From: Chloroflexota bacterium
GTDB lineage: Bacteria > Chloroflexota > Dormibacteria > Dormibacterales > Dormibacteraceae
Assembly (NCBI GenBank): GCA_005879675.1
Contig: VBJE01000264.1
Coordinates: forward strand, 1-6,173
Direction: 5' to 3'
DNA: 6,173 nucleotides
Shown here: positions 1 to 5,655 of the stretch, one piece after another
How the letters are laid out: every line of letters starts with the position of its first letter
Position numbering within the stretch: the stretch's first letter is position 1
Program-made: the position numbers and the translations under genes
Notes under the pieces: generated by a model
What the model was told of the DNA's origin: nothing
The model's database searches: none
What the model saw: the letters and a program-made list of their open reading frames with translations, nothing else

Positions 1-323
1 CGGCGACGATCGCCGCGCATGGAGGGTGGTTCGACGGCAGCGGGTCGATCTTCAACTCGGCGCTCTCCGTGCCAGGGCACCGGACGGTCATGGTCTTCGA
101 TCCCAGTCCGTCGTGGATCCGGTCTCATGTGTCCGCCGGACATCCGGTCATCGTGGGGATGAACCTACCCAGCGGCGGCACGCACTTCGTGACGTTGACC
201 GGAGTGAACGGAGCAGCGGACTACTGGGTGAACGACCCGTGGGAGCAGAACGCCATGCACGTGACGTTCTCGGGCGACTGGTTCACACGCGGCCCAATCT
301 ACGAAGCGATCGTATTCATCTAA
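1..323 (+). CDS. C39-like cysteine peptidase, C-terminal fragment (5' end outside window)
   Basis: The reading frame is open from base 3 and ends at a TAA at 321-323, giving 106 visible residues. It shows the pattern of papain-fold peptidase C39-like (Peptidase_C39_2) domains: a stretch reading HPVIVGMNL, then THFVTLTGV with the probable catalytic His, then YWVNDPW, whose Asn/Asp would complete the active site. The catalytic Cys should lie upstream of the window, so activity cannot be judged. Proteins of this family are commonly secreted or surface-anchored peptidases or amidases of unknown substrate; any signal peptide would also be upstream. An internal GTG at 69 is in frame but falls inside the domain, so it is unlikely to be the start. 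The next gene converges on this one after 93 bases. Family assignment is fairly sure; the substrate is unknown. Confidence 0.8.
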   Translation, partial: ATIAAHGGWFDGSGSIFNSALSVPGHRTVMVFDPSPSWIRSHVSAGHPVIVGMNLPSGGTHFVTLTGVNGAADYWVNDPWEQNAMHVTFSGDWFTRGPIYEAIVFI

Positions 324-350
324 GCCAGCGGCATCTGGGGCGGCCTTGCA

Positions 351-410
351 TCGAGTGTGCGCTGGCCGGGCTTTGAAGCGCCTCCCAACGCCCGGTTAGC
401 ACACACTCGG
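351..410 (+). repeat. Long imperfect inverted repeat between convergent genes (possible transcription end)
   Basis: The arms 351-371 and 390-410 pair almost completely. The outer 8 pairs (CGAGTGTG with CACACTCG) are perfect, one C-A mismatch follows, and then come 11 pairs including two G-U. The loop is 18 bases. As plus-strand RNA the non-Watson-Crick positions are mostly tolerated G-U pairs; as minus-strand RNA they become A-C mismatches. The fold is therefore better in a transcript running out of the peptidase gene. There is no T-run after either side, so it is not a textbook intrinsic terminator. It may be a transcript-end hairpin or a remnant of a mobile repeat. Confidence 0.5.
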
Positions 411-416
411 CGGGGC

Positions 417-668
417 TTAGCCCTCGGCGACCTCGTAGATGTGGTCGGCGACCAGGCCGTGTGCCTCGCGGTGCACGCGGGCCGCGGTCTCGGCGTCCGG
501 GGCCTCGACCAGGCAGAAGACCTTGCCGGCTTTGTCGTCCACCCAGTAGCTCTTGTAGTTCACGCCGTACTCGGCCTGCTTGGCGAGATCCGCCTTGTGA
601 GCGTTGGCGACGTCCGCGGCAGTGGCGCCGTCGGGCAGGCTCTCATGAACGTCCATGTAAAGCGGCAT
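417..668 (-). CDS. DUF4242 / SCO4226-like nickel-binding-type small protein
   Basis: This is an 83-residue protein starting MPLYMDVHE, with the acidic/aromatic middle YKSYWVDDKAGKVFCLVEAP and the later AARVHREAHG stretch typical of DUF4242. That family is represented by Streptomyces coelicolor SCO4226, a dimeric ferredoxin-fold protein reported to bind nickel. Five histidines (8, 24, 66, 70, 76) and Cys52 could supply ligands; which of them bind metal here is inference. The length matches the family. The ATG is well supported: a strong Shine-Dalgarno sequence, GGAGGAAG, lies at 682-675, six bases before it. The gene appears to stand alone, convergent with the peptidase gene and downstream of, but separated from, the tRNA pair. 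Its cellular role in this organism is unknown; no nickel enzyme or transporter is visible nearby. Confidence 0.85.
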   Translation of the reverse strand: MPLYMDVHESLPDGATAADVANAHKADLAKQAEYGVNYKSYWVDDKAGKVFCLVEAPDAETAARVHREAHGLVADHIYEVAEG

Positions 669-793
669 GCGTTGCTTCCTCCACCAACCGAATGACAGTT
701 GAAAGTAGGTTACCCCGAGCGGGCTGCCGTAGTCGATGAATGGATTCGCTTACGCCGGGTGCACCTGGACGGGCTGCCAGTTAGTGGCCGGGG

Positions 794-886
794 TGGCGGA
801 GAGGGAGAGATTTGAACTCTCGATGGGCCAGTGACCCATAACGGTTTTCGAGACCGTCGCCTTCAACCGGACTCGGCCACCTCTCC
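794..886 (-). tRNA. tRNA-Ser, anticodon CGA (reads UCG)
   Basis: On the minus strand the acceptor GGAGAGG pairs with CCTCTCC, the anticodon arm is ACGGT-CTCGAAA-ACCGT with anticodon CGA, and the T-arm is GAGAG-TTCAAAT-CTCTC. The long variable arm typical of class II tRNA-Ser folds as TGGG...CCCA. The discriminator base is G and the CCA end is encoded at 796-794. All helices of the cloverleaf are intact. The gene lies 24 bases downstream of tRNA-Asp on the same strand and is probably cotranscribed with it. UCG is a favoured serine codon in GC-rich genomes. Confidence 0.97.
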
Positions 887-910
887 AGCGAGCGCCTCTG
901 CTCGGGTGCA

Positions 911-989
911 TGGCGGTCCCGACCGGATTCGAACCGGCGTTCTCGGCCTTGACAGGGCCGCGTGTTTGGCCAGGCTACACCACGGGACC
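911..989 (-). tRNA. tRNA-Asp, anticodon GTC
   Basis: On the minus strand the acceptor GGTCCCG pairs with CGGGACC, the D-arm is GTGT...ACAC, and the anticodon arm is CGGCC-CTGTCAA-GGCCG with anticodon GTC. The T-arm is GCCGG-TTCGAAT-CCGGT with one terminal G-U pair. The discriminator is G, as expected for tRNA-Asp, and CCA is encoded at 913-911. The D-loop, AGCCTGGCCAA, lacks unusual insertions. It is the first gene of a two-tRNA unit, with tRNA-Ser following. A candidate extended -10 promoter lies 11 bases before the mature 5' end. Confidence 0.97.
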
Positions 990-1000
990 GACAGCGGCTA

Positions 1001-1009
1001 AGTCTACCA
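1001..1009 (-). promoter_or_regulatory. Extended -10 promoter for the tRNA-Asp/tRNA-Ser unit
   Basis: Read on the minus strand this is TGG followed by TAGACT: a TGn extension plus a -10 hexamer with TA at the first two positions and T at the last. It ends 11 bases before the mature tRNA-Asp 5' end, a spacing that puts the transcription start just upstream of the tRNA. I see no good -35 hexamer at 16-18 bases, which a TGn extension can compensate for. The nine bases resemble the element before the iron-sulfur carrier gene (TGGTAGGAT). Confidence 0.5.
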
Positions 1010-1047
1010 ACGGCCTGAATGGGAACCCGGCACCCTCGTTCCCACGT

Positions 1048-1072
1048 TCTCCCCGTGAAGGGAGAGGGGAGA
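1048..1072. repeat. Short palindromic element between divergent promoters
   Basis: TCTCCC at 1048-1053 pairs with GGGAGA at 1060-1065 around the loop CGTGAA. A second partner for TCTCCCC (1048-1054) is GGGGAGA at 1066-1072, so two alternative hairpins share one left arm. The element lies between the tRNA promoter (minus) and the -10 box of the CNB-CpaE gene (plus). Its CTCCCC-RTGAA design recurs in the palindrome at 3319-3338, which suggests a dispersed small repeat. Confidence 0.4.
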
Positions 1073-1087
1073 TCGAGACCCCGTACC

Positions 1088-1093
1088 TATAAT
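1088..1093 (+). promoter_or_regulatory. Consensus -10 box (TATAAT) for the CNB-CpaE gene
   Basis: A perfect TATAAT stands in GC-rich surroundings and ends 10 bases before the GTG start at 1104. Transcription would begin about 1099-1104, leaving a leader of zero to a few bases. No Shine-Dalgarno-like sequence precedes the GTG, which fits leaderless translation. No convincing -35 hexamer is visible 17 bases upstream, where the purine-rich arm of the palindrome lies. Confidence 0.55.
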
Positions 1094-1103
1094 TCCCAGC
1101 GGC

Positions 1104-2378
1104 GTGAGCGACAACGACCACTCGACCACGGGCTCCCCGGACGAGCTGCGCAGGCGCTTCCAGATCCTGGAGCGGGTCGCGATCTTCTTCACGTTGCCTG
1201 ACAACATCCTCCACGCCCTGGCTCGCCGCCTCGCGCCGGCCTCGGCCGCGCGAGGCTCCGTCATCGTCCACCAGGGCGACCCCGGCGACACGATGTTCAT
1301 CGTCGAGTCGGGCCGCTGCGAGGTCTACGTCGAGGAGTCTCCCGGCCACACGATCACGATCGCGCTCATGGGACCGGACGACTTCTTCGGCGAGATGGCC
1401 CTGATCTCCGAAGAAACCCGCACGGCCAGCGTCCGCGCGCTCGAGGACTGCCGCCTGCTGACGCTCGATCGGAAGACCCTCTACGCGACCGTTCCGGCGG
1501 AGTCCGACGCCTTGATCGAGCTCACCAAGCTCGTCGAGCAACGCAAGGACACGCTCCCCAATCTGATCGCCCGCGCCCGGATGGTCGCCCCGGAGCAGGC
1601 TGCCTCGACCGTCGCCATCTACTCGCCCAAGGGCGGCTCGGGGCGGACGACGATCGCCGTGAACCTGGCGGCCTCGCTCGCCCGCCGGTTCCCGGGCGAG
1701 GTCTTGCTGGTCGACCTTGCCCTGCCGTACAACCACGCGGCGCTCATCTCCTACCTCACCCCGACAGGATGCCTCGCCGCTGCCAGCCAGGTCCCGCCCC
1801 AGAACTTCGAGGAGGCCGTGCTCGGCGCGATCCTTCACCACCCGGCCGGCATGATGCTGCTCCCGGGCGTGCTCCGGGCGGAGCAGGCTGACCTCATCAC
1901 CGTCGACCTGGTCAACCGGGCGATGGGCATCCTCGTCAACGCCTTCAGGTACATCGTCTTCGACCTCGGCGTGGCGTTCACAGACATCGTCATCAGCGTC
2001 CTCGACCACTCGCAGCGCGTGCTCGTCCTGGTCACCCCCGAGCTGTCCTCCCTGAAGGACGTCGGTGAGCTGCTGAACATCTTCACCAACGTGCTGAACA
2101 TCGTCCCCGGCCGCGTCATCCTCGCTCTCAACAACAAGGTGCCGAAGTCCGTGGTGAGCAAGGAAGACGTCGTGCGCACGCTCAAGCAGGAGCTCGCGAT
2201 CGAGATCGGCTTCGACGGCACCAAGCCCGACGAGGCGGCGGTCAAAGGCGAGATCCTGGTCCTGACCGACCCGAAGAGCGAGATCTCCCGCGGGGTGGAG
2301 CAGCTGGGGCAGCTGATCGCCGGCTCGACCGCCAGCGACCAGAAGGACAAGAAAGGTTTCAAGCTCGGCCGCCGATAG
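1104..2378 (+). CDS. Cyclic-nucleotide-binding domain fused to MinD/CpaE-like ATPase
   Basis: This 424-residue protein has two domains. Residues about 20-145 form a cNMP-binding beta-roll: GSVIVHQGDPGDTMFIVESG, then the phosphate-binding cassette FFGEMALISEETRTASV with the key Glu97 and Arg106 present, so nucleotide binding looks possible. Residues about 168-410 are a ParA/MinD/CpaE-type P-loop ATPase: KGGSGRTT at 176-183, the Walker A' strand VLLVDLAL near 200-207 and the switch II strand YIVFDLG near 283-289. The signature Lys176 is kept, but the usual GKT lysine is Arg181, and the Asp usual after VDL is Ala206. The tail (residues 411-424) is short and basic. CpaE/TadZ relatives localise Tad pilus or other polar machines, but no tad genes lie here. 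The GTG start is chosen because the CNB domain begins shortly after it and a -10 box sits just upstream. Binding of cAMP or c-di-GMP, and the target machine, are unknown. Confidence 0.85.
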   Translation: MSDNDHSTTGSPDELRRRFQILERVAIFFTLPDNILHALARRLAPASAARGSVIVHQGDPGDTMFIVESGRCEVYVEESPGHTITIALMGPDDFFGEMALISEETRTASVRALEDCRLLTLDRKTLYATVPAESDALIELTKLVEQRKDTLPNLIARARMVAPEQAASTVAIYSPKGGSGRTTIAVNLAASLARRFPGEVLLVDLALPYNHAALISYLTPTGCLAAASQVPPQNFEEAVLGAILHHPAGMMLLPGVLRAEQADLITVDLVNRAMGILVNAFRYIVFDLGVAFTDIVISVLDHSQRVLVLVTPELSSLKDVGELLNIFTNVLNIVPGRVILALNNKVPKSVVSKEDVVRTLKQELAIEIGFDGTKPDEAAVKGEILVLTDPKSEISRGVEQLGQLIAGSTASDQKDKKGFKLGRR

Positions 2379-2384
2379 GACCTC

Positions 2385-2393
2385 TGGTAGGAT
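2385..2393 (+). promoter_or_regulatory. Extended -10 promoter, leaderless, for the Fe-S carrier gene
   Basis: TGG followed by TAGGAT ends 7 bases before the GTG at 2401, the spacing expected when the transcription start coincides with the first base of the start codon. There is no Shine-Dalgarno sequence between them. It lies in the 22-base gap after the CNB-CpaE stop codon, so the carrier gene can be transcribed independently as well as by read-through. Confidence 0.55.
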
Positions 2394-2400
2394 TTAGGCC

Positions 2401-2781
2401 GTGATCGAACAAGCTGTCGTCTCACTAACCTCTGTGGCCTCGTCTCGCCTCAAGGAGCTCCTGGCCAAGGAAGACAACCCGCAGCTCGCGCTGCGCCTCT
2501 TCGTCAGCGGCGGCGGTTGCTCGGGAATGCAGTACGGCATGGCTTTCGACGACCAGCGCCGCGCGGACGACCTCGTCGTCGATCACGAGGGCGTGCAGAT
2601 CCTGGTCGACGACTTCAGCGTGTCGTACATCCGAGGCTCCGAGATCGACTACGTCGACAGCTTGATGGGCGCCGGCTTCACGGTCCACAACCCGAACGCC
2701 GTGCACTCTTGCTCCTGCGGCCATTCGTTCGACACGGGCGACGATGCCGGCGGCGCGCAGGCTTGCGGCTGCGGCCACTAG
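2401..2781 (+). CDS. erpA: A-type iron-sulfur cluster carrier (HesB/IscA/ErpA family)
   Basis: This 126-residue protein belongs to the A-type carriers that pass Fe-S clusters from a scaffold to apo-enzymes in the cytosol. The conserved ligands are present: Cys40 in GGGCSGMQYG and Cys104/Cys106 in HSCSCGHSF. The core SYIRGSEIDYV...GAGFTVHNPNA is typical. An extra C-terminal tail after residue 110 ends ACGCGH, adding Cys122 and Cys124; many relatives stop soon after the CxCG segment. The GTG start is favoured because the -10 element lies 7 bases upstream and the family N-terminus (a beta-strand followed by a helix with KELL) starts at once. No suf or isc partner genes are in the window, so whether it serves ErpA-like essential targets or a SUF pathway is unresolved; the symbol is by family only. 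Confidence 0.88.
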   Translation: MIEQAVVSLTSVASSRLKELLAKEDNPQLALRLFVSGGGCSGMQYGMAFDDQRRADDLVVDHEGVQILVDDFSVSYIRGSEIDYVDSLMGAGFTVHNPNAVHSCSCGHSFDTGDDAGGAQACGCGH

Positions 2782-2829
2782 ACGCTTCGGTCAAGACGCC
2801 TTAGAGAGCTCGTCCTCCTAGCCCTGGGC

Positions 2830-3285
2830 GTGATCACGCCCATCGGCATCCTCGCCGTCAACGCGTCCGCGTTCGTGATGGCGCACCTCGTCGCTTTCCG
2901 GATCGGCATCGCCGCCTGCGCGGTGGTCAGCGGCCTGGTCCTCAACGGTCTCACCGCGTGGTGGCTCCTTCGACTGGTGAGCCGCCAGGCGCCTCCGCTC
3001 TACCGCGAGTACCGCCTGTGGGCGCTCGGCGGTTCAGTCCTCATCGTCCTGCTGACCGCCGCCGCCGGCGGCTACCTCACCTACCTCGGCCTGCGCGACC
3101 CCCAGCGGCTCCCCGACGCTCTGTCCGTGATCGTCGCCACGGTGATGATCCTGCTTCCGATCGGCATCACGATCGCAGCGCGGAGAGTGGCCGGGATCGG
3201 CGGCATCATCCCGGTCGAGGAGCCGGCCGGAAAAGAAAGAGCCCCCCGCAGGCGGGGGGCTCCATCCCTGGACCGAAGGACTTAA
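2830..3285 (+). CDS. Small multi-pass membrane protein of unknown function
   Basis: I do not recognise the family. The 151 residues contain hydrophobic segments at about 2-22, 24-48, 64-88 and 98-117, followed by a basic Pro/Arg-rich tail, so a four-helix inner-membrane protein is likely. The first GTG gives a first helix with no charged residues before it. The same frame continues upstream, stop-free, for 16 codons to the carrier's TAG, and the last part of that stretch reads LRELVLLALG, as if the helix began earlier. Apart from a CTG at 2824 it offers no start codon. No Shine-Dalgarno sequence is evident. The last codons (from about residue 135) overlap the minus-strand groEL terminator, which itself encodes the RRRGA stretch. 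The gene is probably transcribed from upstream. Coding status is likely; start and function are uncertain. Confidence 0.6.
   Translation: MITPIGILAVNASAFVMAHLVAFRIGIAACAVVSGLVLNGLTAWWLLRLVSRQAPPLYREYRLWALGGSVLIVLLTAAAGGYLTYLGLRDPQRLPDALSVIVATVMILLPIGITIAARRVAGIGGIIPVEEPAGKERAPRRRGAPSLDRRT
3231..3261 (-). terminator. Intrinsic terminator of the groES-groEL transcript
   Basis: 3240-3261 is a perfect inverted repeat of 10 bases per arm (AGCCCCCCGC with GCGGGGGGCT) around two bases. On the minus strand it is followed by TCTTTCTTTT (3240-3231), a U-rich tract, giving a rho-independent terminator about 86 bases after the groEL stop. No T-run follows in the plus direction. The site lies inside the 3' coding end of the convergent membrane-protein gene. 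Confidence 0.85.
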
Positions 3286-3317
3286 AGGGGACCAACCCCT
3301 CCGGCGCCTTCGGCGCC
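3286..3317. repeat. Two adjacent perfect hairpins in the groEL 3' untranslated region
   Basis: AGGGG at 3286-3290 pairs with CCCCT at 3296-3300 around a 5-base loop. GGCGCC at 3303-3308 pairs with GGCGCC at 3312-3317 around TTC. Neither has a T-run, so they are not terminators alone. They sit between groEL's stop and its terminator and could block 3'-to-5' exonucleases on the chaperonin mRNA; that role is inference. Confidence 0.55.
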
Positions 3318-3318
3318 A

Positions 3319-3338
3319 CCTCCCCATGAATGGGGAGG
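3319..3338. repeat. Perfect 9-bp palindrome near the groEL stop; possible plus-strand terminator
   Basis: CCTCCCCAT at 3319-3327 pairs with ATGGGGAGG at 3330-3338, separated by GA. In the plus direction it is followed by ACACTTCTTT, a weakly T-rich run, so it might end transcription of the membrane-protein gene before groEL. In design (CTCCCC-RTGAA) it resembles the palindrome at 1048-1072. Confidence 0.5.
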
Positions 3339-3346
3339 ACACTTCT

Positions 3347-4981
<1,635 letters not shown>

Positions 4982-5002
4982 ATGCGTTCCCCTCTTCTTT
5001 TG

Positions 5003-5305
5003 TTACTTCTTGCCGTTCGCGCCGACGACGGCGAGGACGTCCTTCTCGGACACGATCAGGTACTCGATCTCCTCGACCTTGAATTCGTTGCCGGCGTACT
5101 TCGCGTAGAGCACCTTGTCGCCGACCTTGAGCTCCATCGGCACCTTGGTGCCGTTGTCCAGGATCCTTCCGGTACCCACGGCCTCGACGATCCCCTCCTG
5201 GGGCTTCTCCTTGGCGGTGTCCGGAAGGACGATCCCGCTCTTGGTCTTCTCTTCGCGCTCGACGGGCTTGACCACCACGCGGTCGCCCAACGGTCTCAGG
5301 TTCAT
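5003..5305 (-). CDS. groES: Co-chaperonin GroES (Cpn10, Hsp10)
   Basis: This complete 100-residue co-chaperonin forms the heptameric lid that binds GroEL. It begins MNLRPLGDRVVVKPVE, followed by the mobile loop around residues 17-36 with the IVL contact (SGIVLPDTA), then VGTGRILDNG and GDKVLYAKYAG, and ends DVLAVVGANGKK. The length is normal. The ATG is supported by AGGAGGG at 5318-5312, six bases upstream. It is the first gene of the groES-groEL operon, with tandem CIRCE operators from 28 bases upstream of the start, so HrcA repression and heat induction are expected. The DUF2007 gene ends about 100 bases upstream on the same strand. Confidence 0.99.
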   Translation of the reverse strand: MNLRPLGDRVVVKPVEREEKTKSGIVLPDTAKEKPQEGIVEAVGTGRILDNGTKVPMELKVGDKVLYAKYAGNEFKVEEIEYLIVSEKDVLAVVGANGKK

Positions 5306-5332
5306 GTGCAGCCCTCCTCAGCTGATCGGTGA

Positions 5333-5359
5333 TTAGCACTCCCCACGCCCGAGCGTTAG
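5333..5359 (-). promoter_or_regulatory. CIRCE operator, gene-proximal copy (degenerate second arm)
   Basis: On the plus strand, TTAGCACTC (5333-5341) is a perfect match to one CIRCE arm. After exactly 9 bases comes GAGCGTTAG (5351-5359), matching the consensus GAGTGCTAA at 6 of 9 positions. CIRCE is the binding site of the heat-shock repressor HrcA. This copy sits in the 5' untranslated region, 28 bases before groES, and shares TTAG (5356-5359) with the second CIRCE. Confidence 0.75.
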
Positions 5360-5382
5360 CACTCTGGCAGGTCGACTGCTAA
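5356..5382 (-). promoter_or_regulatory. CIRCE operator, promoter-proximal copy (near consensus)
   Basis: TTAGCACTC (5356-5364), a 9-base spacer, then GACTGCTAA (5374-5382), which differs from the consensus arm GAGTGCTAA at one position: 17 of 18 matches overall. It starts immediately downstream of the likely -10 element and should cover the transcription start, the standard location for HrcA repression of groESL. Confidence 0.92.
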
Positions 5383-5388
5383 ATACTA
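5383..5388 (-). promoter_or_regulatory. Probable -10 box of the groES-groEL promoter
   Basis: On the minus strand this reads TAGTAT, within an AT-rich island (5380-5391) that stands out from the GC-rich flanks. Transcription would start near 5376, inside the near-consensus CIRCE. The best -35 candidate, TTTAGC at 5413-5408, is weak and has a 19-base spacer; it overlaps the end of the DUF2007 gene. The exact hexamer could be shifted by a few bases. Confidence 0.5.
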
Positions 5389-5408
5389 ATACCTGACGGG
5401 ACCACGTG

Positions 5409-5651
5409 CTAAACGTCCTTCTCGTCGTCGGGAGGCAGCGGAGCCTCCTGGGCCTGGCGGATGAGGCTCCGGGCGGCCTCCGCCTCCTCCTCGGGCACCA
5501 GCAGGCGGGCGGCGGTGAGGTCGATCCCGACCCCGTAGGCGTTGTCCCCGAAGACCTCGACACGGAGGCCGTCGGCCTCGAGGATGGCCGCGATCAGCTC
5601 GGCCTGCAGCCGCTCTCCCTTGAAGACCACCGACCAGCCCTTGACGCCCAT
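5409..5651 (-). CDS. DUF2007-type small protein
   Basis: This 80-residue protein reads GWSVVFKGERLQAELIAAILE, then the variable loop, then LLVPEEEAEAARSLI. This pattern (aromatic-strand start, a helix with AEL..ILE, and a late VP-acidic-AA helix) fits DUF2007, a small ferredoxin-like domain annotated as putative signal transducing, with no established activity. The acidic C-terminus PPDDEKDV is unstructured-looking. The ATG lies 4 bases after the tsaD stop, so the two are almost surely cotranscribed and possibly translationally coupled; the ribosome binding site is weak. The TAG overlaps the upstream edge of the groES promoter, so read-through could also feed groESL. No membrane segment or catalytic motif is visible. 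Confidence 0.75.
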   Translation of the reverse strand: MGVKGWSVVFKGERLQAELIAAILEADGLRVEVFGDNAYGVGIDLTAARLLVPEEEAEAARSLIRQAQEAPLPPDDEKDV

Positions 5652-5655
5652 CCGG

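Noticed and set aside
381..410. Integron attC-like site (CCAAC...GGTTAGC)
   Set aside because: The RYYYAAC/GTTRRRY core boxes are not both matched, the pairing geometry differs, and there is no cassette or integrase context.
719..779. Nine-base direct repeat CGGGCTGCC at about 720 and 771
   Set aside because: It is short and GC-rich, with no regular spacing or associated motif, and is expected by chance in DNA of this composition.
910..1092. 60-codon plus-strand frame starting MAVPTGFEPAFS
   Set aside because: This is the antisense translation of the tRNA-Asp gene, a well-known false protein in annotations.
975..2009. 344-codon open frame on the minus strand opposite the CNB-CpaE gene
   Set aside because: It runs across the tRNA-Asp 5' end and intergenic DNA, and its composition is Asp/Arg/Val-rich shadow. 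The plus frame has clear domain motifs.
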